Assembly (NCBI GenBank): GCA_963769045.1
Contig: CAVYKK010000026.1
Location: 1-64,000, forward strand
DNA from: Methanocella_A sp963769045
GTDB lineage: Archaea > Halobacteriota > Methanocellia > Methanocellales > Methanocellaceae
Direction of reading: 5' to 3'
Length of the DNA stretch: 64,000 nt
Of this stretch, positions 1 to 9,511 are shown piece by piece. How positions within the stretch are numbered: the stretch's first letter is position 1; each line of letters opens with the position of its first letter. Below the pieces are notes generated by a model that searched no databases, was not told where the DNA came from, and worked only from the letters and a program-made list of their open reading frames with translations. The position numbers and the translations under genes are program-made.

Positions 1-374
1 TCGATAATCTCCTGCGGCCGCAATTTTTCTTCGGGATAGTGGATGCCGTACCATTCGACGAGACGCTCGCTCATCTCGTTATACGCGTCTATGATCGTGT
101 CGAGGGCCTTGATCGACTGGACGATGTCGGCGTCCTCGGTCGACAATATGGCTGTAATGCGGCCCCTGGCGAGCGCCATGGCCGTCTCATGCATCAGCTT
201 CCGGTAATCGGCGGCCGTTTTGCAGAGGCCTGCATCGATGGCCGTCCGTTCAAAATCAATAATTTTATCCGTGCCGGAGCTGTCCGAGGCGGCCGCGAAC
301 AAGGATAGCTGTTCCGGGGTCGTGCCTGCGAGGACCCACCTGCCATCCTTCATCTCGCCGAACCAGGCCTTCAT
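1..374 (-). CDS. nop5: Nop5/Nop56-family C/D-box sRNP core protein (partial, runs off the left edge)
   Basis: Reading leftward from an ATG at 374, the frame is open to the window edge, giving about the first 124 residues. EWYGIHYPE at residues 107-115 is the signature segment of archaeal Nop5 and eukaryotic Nop56/58. The protein bridges L7Ae and fibrillarin in C/D-box sRNPs that direct 2'-O-methylation of rRNA. The start lies four bases after the stop of the upstream beta-RFA-P synthase gene, so the two are probably co-transcribed. The C-terminal Nop domain is outside the window. The family call is confident; the start is inferred from spacing and the typical N-terminus. Confidence 0.85.
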   Translation of the reverse strand, partial: MKAWFGEMKDGRWVLAGTTPEQLSLFAAASDSSGTDKIIDFERTAIDAGLCKTAADYRKLMHETAMALARGRITAILSTEDADIVQSIKALDTIIDAYNEMSERLVEWYGIHYPEEKLRPQEII

Positions 375-378
375 ATGC

Positions 379-1319
379 TCACCCGCGCTGAATCTCTGCA
401 CCCTTGTTTCTGGCACGTGTCGTGATCACGACACAATCCTTATCGAAGCTTTTTGCCGCCGCTTCGACTTTACGGGGCTGATCGGTAATGGCGTATACGG
501 CGGGCCCGAAAGAGCTCAGGCCCGCGCCGGCAGCGCCTCCGTCACGCAAGGCCTCGATCAGGCCTCTTGCCGTGGGCTGCAGGTCGACCTCATGGCGCTT
601 AAAGCCGATGTCCTGGATAGCGTTCACGGCCCGGCCGAAGGTGTCCATATCCGCCTCGGCCAGCGCCGGCAGCATCTGCATCAGGATCACGCGACAGAGC
701 TTCTCGACCTCGTTCTGCGGTATAGGACAGAGGTTAGCAAACACATCCTTTTCATAGAGGTCATGTGCGCCCTTTGCGAGAGGTATCGCCAGCACGATGT
801 CCCAGTCCGGGAAATCTCGCTGGCACAGGATAGGCGCGGGAGGCACGCCTTTTGAAAATGAGCTGGGGAGAAATGCGCTCTTCGCTTCCATGCGGTGCCC
901 TCCGTCCAGGATGAAGCCGCCGCGTTCGAAAGACCCGATGCCTATACCGGACGTGCCGCCACGGCCGACCTTCCCTGCGATTGCCCTCGGTGAGAGATTC
1001 AGGTCATACAGGGCGGAGATTGCCATGCCTGCGGCGCGAGAGCTGCCTGTGTCCCGGAGCCGAGGCCGATATGGTTCCAGTAGGATTTCTTAATGTCGAT
1101 CTCGATGCCGCACCCCGGACAGACGACCTCGCAAGCCTTCTTCATCCGCTCGTTCAGTTCCGGGTCGCCGCGGACCTCGACTGAATCCGACTTCTTCGCG
1201 GTGATTACGATGTTCGGTTCCTCGAGCGTGATCCCTATGCCTCCGTCGACACGGCCCAGGGAGCCGTTCATGTCGATCAGCGTCATGTGGATGCGGGACG
1301 GCGTCTTGATCTTAAGCAT
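379..1319 (-). CDS. beta-ribofuranosylaminobenzene 5'-phosphate synthase, split by one frameshift
   Basis: This enzyme condenses p-aminobenzoate (or a related benzoate) with PRPP, the first committed step of tetrahydromethanopterin synthesis. The first about 95 residues (RIHMTLIDMNG, then HIGLGSGTQ of the GHMP-like fold) are in one frame. The rest, from GMAISALYDLNLSPRAIAGK through GGTSGIGIGSFERGGFILDG, is in the next frame. Restoring one base in the GC-rich run at about 1030-1037 rejoins them into a protein of about 313 residues, the normal family length. Because the cofactor is essential in methanogens, a sequencing error or very recent mutation is more likely than a decayed gene. It precedes nop5 by four bases. 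Confidence 0.85.
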
Positions 1320-1519
1320 CTATCCTCCGGCAATATCAGGTGCAATAGCCACGCGTATATCAAACATTATCAAAGATAACTGTATCGCTGACCCGGTGAT
1401 TGCTGCATTCCCGTGGTGGCACGATACCGCCAGTGATGTGGCGGCGAAACGCTGCTATCGAGCTATTGCCGGGTCGCATTTTTATATCCAGCAGCCTATC
1501 TGTCATCGGAGCGATCTGA

Positions 1520-1795
1520 ATGCCGCGAGGGCACCACGCGAATCCTTTCAACACGGGGAGGAGCCTGAGAGACCTGCAGGGGTCCGTCCCGCATTTAAAA
1601 GAGACTGTCAATTGTCCGGTGTACAATAAGACGTTCGACCGGTTCCCGACCATCGAGCTGATGGAGGAGCAGACCCAGGGCGAGATCGACTACTATTGCC
1701 CGTACTGCGAGGCGCTGGTCTTCAAAGAGTTCCGCAGCACGGATAAACAGTGCTTCGAGGTCGTGGACCACGATCATATGACGGAAGTGAAATAG
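1520..1795 (+). CDS. Small Cys-containing protein of unknown function
   Basis: A 91-residue frame starts at an ATG preceded by GGAG about eight bases upstream. The C-terminal part looks real: CPVYNKTFDRFPTIELMEE, then a CPYC knuckle, then an acidic-His tail (FEVVDHDHMTEVK). The CPxY...CPYC layout resembles a zinc ribbon that has lost one cysteine in the first knuckle. I do not recognise a family. The N-terminal about 30 residues are rich in Arg/Gly and could be untranslated if translation starts later. It lies 45 bases before the methyltransferase gene in the same direction. Confidence 0.5.
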   Translation: MPRGHHANPFNTGRSLRDLQGSVPHLKETVNCPVYNKTFDRFPTIELMEEQTQGEIDYYCPYCEALVFKEFRSTDKQCFEVVDHDHMTEVK

Positions 1796-1839
1796 CTTTT
1801 TATATTGCAGGCGTATAGCTCTACGGAGCGATTACGCGT

Positions 1840-3939
1840 TTGACCGCACGAAACAGCCTGACGGGGCAGTATGATCGAATAGTCTGCGAGCTGGCGCAAA
1901 AACAGTTCGGCGGCGACGAAAAGGCTGCCCGCATATGTGCAGACGGTGTGATGGCGGCAGTCGCGCTGGAAATGTTGGGATCTGTCAACGGTAAGCCGGT
2001 GCAGGCTTTTCCCGAAGAATTAAGACAGCAGATCGCTGACATCCTCGCAGACGCCAATGATACCATTGAAGCCGTGAATGATACCAGGAACCGGTCGTCT
2101 GCCTGCATCAGGGAAACCACCGCCCGGGACGCGGGTGCCGTCTATACGCCTATGCCAGTGGCACGTTATATGTGCAGGCGGGCGATTGAGAACTATCTGT
2201 CCGGTCACCTGGCCGGCAGTCCCGAAGGGATGCCAGTTTCGGTTGACGACCTGATCGATCGTGGCGATAAAAATGAACTTCGCCGCGCGGTAGACCTCCT
2301 GAGGGACGTGCGGTTTGCTGACACTTCCTGCGGGACCGGCATCTTCCTTGAAGCAGCCCTGGAAGAGCTTTGCAGGCTGCGTCTGGCAATATCACAGCGG
2401 CTTGATAAAAAACCACAGTCAAGGTATGAGCTTGCGGCAGAAATCATCGCGAATAACATCTATGGCACGGACATCGAACCGTACTCCGTCGAATCGGCCA
2501 GAGTCAGGCTCCTGTTAAGGCTGGCATCATTTTGTGAATCTCCGCTCGCACCCATCGACAATATACAGATGAACCTGTCGCCGGGAAACGTGCTTATACC
2601 TGAAAAAGACAGCGCTGTGCCAGGGCCTTTCGACATTATCGCCGGAAACCCCCCGTACATGAGAGTCAAGAGCATGTTCGGAGATATAGACACTGGCAGC
2701 CGCAAGCAGATGAAGGACAGCTTTGCCAGGGCGATAAAAGCCAGCGGCCTGTTCCAGTGCCAGGAAGGAAACCTGAACCTGTACAAGCTGTTCATCGAGC
2801 GCAACCTCTCGCTGCTGCGGGAGAACGGCAGCATGTGCCTTATTTTCCCTTCTTCATTCCTTAACGAGACGACCTCGGCCAGACTGCGGCAGCGCCTGTT
2901 CTCCTGCTGTAACGTGGAAGAGATCGTCGAGATCCCGGAGCGATCGAAGCTGTTCGAAGGCGTCAACCAGGCCACCTGTATCATGACGTGCAGGAAGGGA
3001 ACGCCGACAAAACGCCTGAAAATCAGGCAAGGCGCAGATATCGGCAACCTGGACGGCGATAGCACGATATGTGTGGACATTGGCGAGCTTTCGGATATGA
3101 CCGCCGGGAGAATGGAAGTGCCGCTGTTCACTTCGCCGGACATGGAATGGGCCATGCTGGGCTCTATGCGGCGTATCCCACCGTTCTGCGGTAATGACGG
3201 GTTCCCGCCGATCGGGGAGATCAGCGTCGGCAACGTAGACGAGACATTAGACAGAGAATTCGTGTCAGAGGACCCCACGGGAGACATTTTCGTCAAGGGG
3301 ATACACTTGAACGAGTACGAGGTCGACCTGCGCCATGACGGGCTCCAGCCAAGATGGGTGAAGAAAGACGCGTTCCTGGAAAAACGGCCTGCTGCTGCCA
3401 GATTGATAGCGATGCCAAGGGTGATTGGCAGAAACACCAGAAATAAGGCATCAAGCAGGCGGCTCAAGTTTGCCCTGCTGCCCGACGGATACATCTGTGG
3501 CAATTCAGTCAAGCAGATCGTTATCACCGACACGGACATAGACCCGCTCTACCTGATCGCTCTCCTGAACTCCTCTGTGCTGAACTGGTACTTCGAGGTC
3601 TTCTGTGCCCAGAATAACATCAGGAACTACAGCATCGAAGCATTGCCGGTCCCCCGCGCCACCAGGCAGATACAGGAGGCCTTTGCGTTTGTCGCCCGGC
3701 TGATCATGGCATCGGATGGCGAAGAGCGCGAGTTCCTGGACAAAAAGCTCATGGACGCAATGGCCTACGAGCTCTACTTCATAGAAATGCGCATGCTTTC
3801 CTCCGCAATCATCTCATCGATGGAAGAAGGCGTAACGGCGGAGACGTTCAAGAGGCAGGACGACATCCGGGCGATCATCGATCGCATCACGGCGAGAGAA
3901 GGGTTTAAGATCATGCAGAGAACGACTTACAGGCTTTGA
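1840..3939 (+). CDS. Eco57I/N6-adenine-type DNA methyltransferase (orphan)
   Basis: This 699-residue protein starts at a TTG codon. YTPMPVARYM near residue 105 is the entry motif of this MTase class. FADTSCGTGIF near residues 158-168 is the SAM-binding motif I, and NPPY near residues 269-272 is motif IV of N6-adenine/N4-cytosine amino-MTases. The C-terminal third (about 470-650, including LIALLNSSVLNWYFEVFCAQ) resembles the TaqI/Eco57I target-recognition region. No PD-(D/E)XK nuclease segment is evident at the N-terminus, and no nuclease or specificity gene is next to it. It is therefore best read as a solitary methyltransferase, or a type IIG enzyme that lost its cutting domain. The target sequence cannot be read from the protein. 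Confidence 0.85.
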   Translation: MTARNSLTGQYDRIVCELAQKQFGGDEKAARICADGVMAAVALEMLGSVNGKPVQAFPEELRQQIADILADANDTIEAVNDTRNRSSACIRETTARDAGAVYTPMPVARYMCRRAIENYLSGHLAGSPEGMPVSVDDLIDRGDKNELRRAVDLLRDVRFADTSCGTGIFLEAALEELCRLRLAISQRLDKKPQSRYELAAEIIANNIYGTDIEPYSVESARVRLLLRLASFCESPLAPIDNIQMNLSPGNVLIPEKDSAVPGPFDIIAGNPPYMRVKSMFGDIDTGSRKQMKDSFARAIKASGLFQCQEGNLNLYKLFIERNLSLLRENGSMCLIFPSSFLNETTSARLRQRLFSCCNVEEIVEIPERSKLFEGVNQATCIMTCRKGTPTKRLKIRQGADIGNLDGDSTICVDIGELSDMTAGRMEVPLFTSPDMEWAMLGSMRRIPPFCGNDGFPPIGEISVGNVDETLDREFVSEDPTGDIFVKGIHLNEYEVDLRHDGLQPRWVKKDAFLEKRPAAARLIAMPRVIGRNTRNKASSRRLKFALLPDGYICGNSVKQIVITDTDIDPLYLIALLNSSVLNWYFEVFCAQNNIRNYSIEALPVPRATRQIQEAFAFVARLIMASDGEEREFLDKKLMDAMAYELYFIEMRMLSSAIISSMEEGVTAETFKRQDDIRAIIDRITAREGFKIMQRTTYRL

Positions 3940-4009
3940 TTTTTACGATACAGGGAAAGCTATATTGATAAAGTGCATCTTTTCAGTAGGGATATTAAGC
4001 AGGGATACA

Positions 4010-4912
4010 ATGAAGATCGAGTGCGAAGCAGGCGGGCTGAAGCTTTCCAATCCCACGATTCTTGCCGCGGGCATCATGGGTACGACGGGCGCGTCGCTCA
4101 AGAGGGTGGCAGGCATGGGCGCAGGGGCGGTCGTGACTAAGTCGATAGGCGTCGAGCCGAAGTACGGGCATCCAAACCCTACGATGATCGCCCTCGAAAA
4201 CGGCTATATTAACGCCATGGGCCTCCCCAATCCGTCATATAAGGAATTCTCGCAGGAGCTGAAGATCGCCAAAGAGGCCGGCGTCCCGGTGATCGCCAGC
4301 ATTTTCGGGGCTACGGCAGACGAGTTCGCACAGATAGCACGGGGATTGCCAGGGGCTGACGCATACGAGCTGAATGTCAGCTGCCCGCACGCGACAGGCT
4401 ACGGCATGCAGGTGGGCACCGACCCGGTACTGGTCAAGAGCATCACAAAGACAGTCAAGGATGCGGTCAGGGCCCCGGTATGGGTGAAGCTGACGCCCAA
4501 CGTCACCGATATCAGGGAAATCGGCCTTGCCGCGCAGGAAGGCGGTGCGGACGCGGTGGTAGCGGTGAACACGCTGAAGGCACTGGCCATCGACATCGAA
4601 TCGGGATACCCCATTCTGGGCAACGTCCATGGAGGCCTCTCCGGGCCTGCTATCAAGCCGGTCGCAGTCCGATGCGTGTACGACTTATACGACACGCTGG
4701 AGATACCGATCATCGGTGTAGGCGGCATATCGAACTGGGCCGACGCCGTCGAGATGATGATGGCCGGCGCCTGTGCCGTGGAAATAGGATCGGCGATCCA
4801 CGAGGACATCGGGGTCTTCGCCGCCGTCGCCATGGGAATATCGGATTACCTTGACCGCAAGAACATGCAGCTGAAAGACGTCGTGGGACTCTCCCACAGG
4901 GTGGTAAAATGA
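4010..4912 (+). CDS. pyrD: Dihydroorotate dehydrogenase B catalytic subunit
   Basis: PyrD oxidises dihydroorotate to orotate in pyrimidine synthesis using FMN. The 300-residue frame starts at ATG 4010 (MKIECEAGGLKLSNPTILAA); an in-frame TTG 45 bases upstream adds residues foreign to the family. ELNVSCPH places the catalytic Cys at residue 125, and the C-terminal VGGISNWADAVEMMMAGACA is the phosphate-binding part of the barrel. The class 1B assignment is supported by the partner pyrK, which overlaps its stop by four bases (ATGA). The pair should form the usual alpha2beta2 complex in the cytoplasm. Confidence 0.95.
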   Translation: MKIECEAGGLKLSNPTILAAGIMGTTGASLKRVAGMGAGAVVTKSIGVEPKYGHPNPTMIALENGYINAMGLPNPSYKEFSQELKIAKEAGVPVIASIFGATADEFAQIARGLPGADAYELNVSCPHATGYGMQVGTDPVLVKSITKTVKDAVRAPVWVKLTPNVTDIREIGLAAQEGGADAVVAVNTLKALAIDIESGYPILGNVHGGLSGPAIKPVAVRCVYDLYDTLEIPIIGVGGISNWADAVEMMMAGACAVEIGSAIHEDIGVFAAVAMGISDYLDRKNMQLKDVVGLSHRVVK

Positions 4913-5685
4913 GGCCGATAAACGCGACGATCAAAGAGGTAGTCGAGGAGACGCCCACCATCAGGACGTTCAGGCTCGACACGGACCGCTGGCTGCACGG
5001 CAACCCGGGGCAGTACCTGATGGTATGGGTCAGGGGCGTGGACGAAGTGCCGATGACGCTCTCCTACGACAACGGCATCACGGTCCAGAAGGTAGGTCAG
5101 GCGACCGAGGCGCTGTTCAGGCTGAAAGAAGGCGACACCGTCGGCATCCGCGGGCCATACGGCAATGGCTGGGAACTCGTCGGAGACGACATCTTGCTCA
5201 TATCCGGCGGCGTAGGCTCGGCCCCGATCGCCCCGTTTGCGGAAAAGGCGGCGTCAATAGGCGTGAAAGTCACCACACTCGCCGGATACCGGACCAGGGA
5301 CGAGGTACATTTCGAGGACCGGTACAGGAAAGCAGGAGCGCTGGAAATCGCCACGGACGACGGCAGCTATGGATATAACGGGTACGTAACCGGCTTACTG
5401 AAGTCTATAGACTTAAATAGATTCACCCAGATATATTGCTGCGGCCCGGAAAAAATGATGTCCCGCATCCTGGGCATGCTCGACGAAGCGGGAGCCGCAT
5501 CCCGATCGCAATTCAGCCTGCAGCGGTACCTGAAATGTGGCATCGGCGTATGCGGAAGCTGCTGCATGGACCCGGACGGGCTGAGAGTATGCAGAGACGG
5601 GCCTGTTTTTCACGGCGACATCCTGCTGAAGTCCGAGATGGGCAAATACGCACGGGATGCCAGCGGAAGGAGGATCAACATATGA
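4909..5685 (+). CDS. pyrK: Dihydroorotate dehydrogenase electron-transfer subunit
   Basis: This 258-residue ferredoxin-reductase-like protein passes electrons from PyrD to NAD+ through FAD and a 2Fe-2S cluster. GNPGQYLMVWV near residue 32 is the flavin-binding segment. LLISGGVGSAPIAPF near residue 96 is the nucleotide-binding loop. CGIGVCGSCC followed by a Cys in LRVCRDGP near the C-terminus supplies the four cluster ligands. Start and stop both overlap their neighbours by ATGA, so pyrD-pyrK-FAH are translationally coupled. Confidence 0.95.
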   Translation: MRPINATIKEVVEETPTIRTFRLDTDRWLHGNPGQYLMVWVRGVDEVPMTLSYDNGITVQKVGQATEALFRLKEGDTVGIRGPYGNGWELVGDDILLISGGVGSAPIAPFAEKAASIGVKVTTLAGYRTRDEVHFEDRYRKAGALEIATDDGSYGYNGYVTGLLKSIDLNRFTQIYCCGPEKMMSRILGMLDEAGAASRSQFSLQRYLKCGIGVCGSCCMDPDGLRVCRDGPVFHGDILLKSEMGKYARDASGRRINI

Positions 5686-6410
5686 CAATCATTGGCAGAT
5701 TCAGACACAACCACGTAGATTTCACCGGCGAAGTAATCGAAGGAAAGGTACACTCCCACATCGGCGGCAGAGAGTATGAGATGGATAAAGTAACCATACT
5801 GCCACCCTGCAAGCCGACCAAAATCGTCTGCGTCGGCCTCAACTACAAAGACCACGCGGCCGAAATGAAGGAGAATATCCCCGACGAGCCGGTCATCTTC
5901 ATCAAGCCCCAGTCGAGCGTCATCGGCCATGGCGGAGACATCGTCTACCCGAAGCAGAGCCACCGGGTCGACTACGAGGCGGAACTGGGCGTCGTCATCA
6001 GCAAGCGGGCAAAGAACGTCAAGGCCGAGCACGCTAAAGACTATATCATGGGATACACGTGCTTCAACGACGTCACGGCCAGGGACCTCCAGAAGAAAGA
6101 CGTCCAGTGGACCCGCGCCAAGAGCTTCGACACGTTCTCGCCCGTCGGGCCGTTCATCGTGACGGACATCGACCCGAAGAAGCTGGCAATCCAGTCGAAG
6201 CTGAACGGCAAAGTCATGCAGAGCTCTAACACAGACAACATGATCTTTGACGTGTACCAGCTCGTGGAGTTCATATCAGGAGTGATGACCCTGGAACACG
6301 GGGATGTCATTGCTACCGGGACGCCATCGGGGATCGGGCCCATGAACAAGGGCGATATCATTGAGATAGAGATTGAAAAGGTTGGGACTCTGAAAAATAA
6401 GCTGGTCTAA
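5682..6410 (+). CDS. Fumarylacetoacetate hydrolase family protein
   Basis: This 242-residue protein starts at ATG 5682, which overlaps the pyrK stop and is preceded by GGAGGATC. GLNYKDHAAEM, the metal-binding DYEAELGVVISK, and the terminal GDVIATGTPSGIG are the hallmarks of the FAH/HpcE family, which hydrolyses or decarboxylates acylpyruvates and related oxo-acids with a divalent metal. The exact substrate cannot be told. Coupling to pyrDK suggests co-regulation, and oxaloacetate tautomerase or decarboxylase activity (known in FAHD-type members) would fit near aspartate-derived metabolism; that link is inference. Confidence 0.85.
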   Translation: MTIIGRFRHNHVDFTGEVIEGKVHSHIGGREYEMDKVTILPPCKPTKIVCVGLNYKDHAAEMKENIPDEPVIFIKPQSSVIGHGGDIVYPKQSHRVDYEAELGVVISKRAKNVKAEHAKDYIMGYTCFNDVTARDLQKKDVQWTRAKSFDTFSPVGPFIVTDIDPKKLAIQSKLNGKVMQSSNTDNMIFDVYQLVEFISGVMTLEHGDVIATGTPSGIGPMNKGDIIEIEIEKVGTLKNKLV

Positions 6411-6513
6411 GTCCCATTTACTTATTATTTTGAATTTATAAGAAAATATCAAAAGCTTTTTTAGTTTATATGCTTAAGGGTATACTAGATCATCAATCAG
6501 AGGATGCTATTAT

Positions 6514-8463
6514 ATGGATTTTAGGATTATAAGGGTAAACGGATTTCACTTATTACTTATCTTCCTTATTGCATACAAGTTACATTATTAATAATGACAT
6601 CAATCTGTTCTTATTTTCATCTGTTCATACCGAATTATCCATATTAAGTGGTCTCGGCTTTATTGGTATTATTATTCTGTGTACCAATGTGTATAGTTTT
6701 ATACAAATTTAGTACTGATAAAATAGCAAAAACAGTATTTTTAGGTTTATCTATTACATTAACAGGATTCTTTTTATCTGGAATCATTTGGTATCTACCA
6801 TCATCAATAAACTGGAATTTTTTAGTTCCTATAGGAATGTTAATAATGGTAGTATGTTATGCGCCATTGATTTAGCTTTGTTATTAGTATATATTGAACA
6901 AAGGAATAAACTCCATCCGATAATTCAGCAATTTATATTTTTAATTAATATAGCATTTATTATATTCTTAATATATTTTGTAATTTCAAATTACTCAATA
7001 TATTCAGAAAAACATATTGATTACGTAATGGTATATACAATATCAACATTTTCAGATACAATAATCCTAGAGCTTGGTTACAATCCTAATATTAATTAAT
7101 ATCCCAACAAAACTAAGATATTTATTTTCAATAATACTTGGAATGTCTCTTTTAAGTTTCATGGGTGATTCTTTAAAATTATTAGGATATCTCGAATCTT
7201 TATGACACTTTACAGTATTCACAATACTTTTATGACTTTATGTTAATATTTATTTCAGTAACACTTTTAATTTATGTTTTAAGTAATATTAAAATAACCT
7301 CAATCGAAGAAGTAAGTAAACAATTACGAGGATACATCTCTTGTTATTGATGATCTTAATTATGCAGTCCCCTGATGCCATGTGTATGTGTGATGTAGAT
7401 GGTAATATTTTAAAAGCGAATGAACAATTCTTGACATACATTTGGTGTTTTAGATCAAGAATTAATGAAAACTAATAATATATTTACTTTCAATTATTTA
7501 AATGATCGCAATCAAGTCGATTGACGATGTTAAAAAATGGACGAACCAGTACACTTGGAAAATTTTGAATTACAAAATAATGATGTTAAAAGATATTATA
7601 CAATAAAATTATTTCCCACGTATTCATCAGATGGCAAAATATCATTAATTATATTTTTAGGTGAAGATATCACCTTAAGAAAATATGCTGAAGATCAATT
7701 TAAAAGATGCATATGACCTAATGGAAAGCAGAGTTAAGGAAAGGACAAAGAGCTATCAATATTAAACCAAGCAATCTTCAAGATGAAATCAGAGAACATA
7801 AGAAGCTGAAGAGAAGATATCAACATCATTAAAAGAAAAAGAAGTCCTACTTAAAGAAATCCATCATAGAGTAAAAAACAATATGCAGATAATATCCAGT
7901 ATGCTTGGACTTCAATCTGCATCTGTAAACAATGAAAGACTGAACGATATGCTTAAAGGATAGCCAGAATAGGATTCAAGTCAATGGCATTGATTCATGA
8001 AAAACTATACCAATCGAAAATATGGCTAATATAAATTTTAAGGAATATATTGAGAGTTTAATTGTAAATCTTTCATCATCATATAATGTTATAGGGAACG
8101 AATAGTTATTACAAAAGATGTTGAAAATATTTCATTTAATATTGATACGGCAATACCATTAGGGTTAATTATTAATGAGCTATTATCTAATGCAATTAAA
8201 ACATGCATTCCCTAATAATAAAAAAGGAACAATTAATTACAAATAAGCCAACAACAAGATGGTTGTATAAGTATAATTTAAGCGTAAAAGATAATGGTGT
8301 TGGTATTACCCGTGGATTTGATATCTCAAATACAAGAACTCTTGGCCTTAGTTTAGTAAATGCATTAGTTGAGCAGATTAATGGTAAATTGAATATTATA
8401 AATGAAAATGGCACAAGTTTTGAAGATACACTTTTCCATAATTATATGAATATACTAAAATAA
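6514..8463 (+). pseudogene. Decayed or heavily frameshifted membrane-PAS-HisKA_2 histidine kinase
   Basis: Kinase parts occur in order but in different frames. About 6640-7100 encodes hydrophobic segments in two frames, like an N-terminal multi-helix sensor. About 7370-7690 encodes a PAS domain (PDAMCMCDVDGNILKANEQF, then SLIIFLGEDITLRKYAEDQF) broken at least twice. About 7840-8030 encodes the phosphoacceptor region (LLKEIHHRVKNNMQII). About 8140-8460 encodes the ATPase domain (NELLSNAIK, VKDNGVGIT, LGLSLVNALVEQI). At least six indels or stops interrupt it. The region is far more AT-rich than the flanks. True decay after transfer is the simplest reading, but clustered homopolymer errors would look similar. 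Confidence 0.75.
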
Positions 8464-8578
8464 ATATATGATAATATATTTACCTGTTATTAATAAAGAG
8501 ACAGACAAGCATATATTGTAGTGTTACAATTACTTTATGTATATTTTATGGCATTCATAAAGAATAAATCGATAGTTA

Positions 8579-9451
8579 TTGATAATATCGATAATATATA
8601 TATTAGGCTTAAAAAATGAAGTTATTTATGGTGCCCATTACCTATCCTTAGGATATCCGGCGCTTTTTCTATCATTAATAATTTTATTGGATTTGCAGAT
8701 TAATTATTTAGCCCTTGCTGTTACATATCTAATACCGCTTATCGTCTATTCGTTCAATTATCAAAAAGAGTTAGGTAAAGATGTTATTACAAATCCGGAA
8801 AAAGTAAATTATTTAAAAAACAGAGAAAAGATTTTCCCCTATCTAATGGGTTTCTATATATTATTATTAATATCATTATTATTAATATTAAATAATCATG
8901 GATTTAGCCTATTTATATTAATTATTCTTATTGGTGGTATATTATATACAATAATATTTAAAATACTGACAAGGACAATCCCTGGCTTTAAAAGTTTGTA
9001 TACATCCATGCTATGGGCTTATGCAGGAACATTTTGTGTAAGTTTTTTTTATTCATTACCATTTTCTACGTTTTATGCCATATATTTTAGTTTCCTATTT
9101 ATTAAAGGCTTAATTAACGTGATATATTTTGATATAAAAGATATGGCTTCTGATCAGCGAGAAGGTTTACGAACATTCCCATTACTATTAGGAGTTAAAA
9201 AAACCTTAATGTTATTACATATTTTAAATATATTGGCTTTAGGTATATTATGTTATGGAATTTATATAAAAATCCTACCAGTATATTCTATATCTTTAAT
9301 AATATTTTATTTATATACATTTTATTATTTAAAAATAGGAAATACGACTGATGACCAAAAATTACATAAATACACTTATTTAATGGTTGATGGGGAGTGT
9401 ATTTTTTGGCCAATAATATTAATTCTTAGCAAGATTCTGTTTTTCAGTTAG
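8579..9451 (+). CDS. UbiA-family prenyltransferase
   Basis: This integral membrane protein of about 290 residues has at least seven hydrophobic segments. YSFNYQKELGKD near residue 60 replaces the first Asp-rich motif, and DIKDMASDQREGLRTFP near residue 187 is the second, as in UbiA enzymes that attach isoprenyl chains to aromatic or lipid acceptors. The listed start is TTG. A better N-terminus (MAFIKNK from ATG 8548) lies one frame away, so a single-base indel near 8575 is possible. Like the kinase before it, it is very AT-rich and probably acquired. The acceptor is unknown. Confidence 0.75.
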   Translation: MIISIIYILGLKNEVIYGAHYLSLGYPALFLSLIILLDLQINYLALAVTYLIPLIVYSFNYQKELGKDVITNPEKVNYLKNREKIFPYLMGFYILLLISLLLILNNHGFSLFILIILIGGILYTIIFKILTRTIPGFKSLYTSMLWAYAGTFCVSFFYSLPFSTFYAIYFSFLFIKGLINVIYFDIKDMASDQREGLRTFPLLLGVKKTLMLLHILNILALGILCYGIYIKILPVYSISLIIFYLYTFYYLKIGNTTDDQKLHKYTYLMVDGECIFWPIILILSKILFFS

Positions 9452-9511
9452 TTTTGTCATTTATGTAATGTTACAAAAAAATTCTTTGACTTATAAATAA
9501 ATTTGAAAAAA

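Noticed and set aside
2460..3539. Long leftward open frame inside the methyltransferase gene
   Set aside because: It is antisense to a gene with clear MTase motifs; composition (Ser/Arg-rich) fits a shadow frame.
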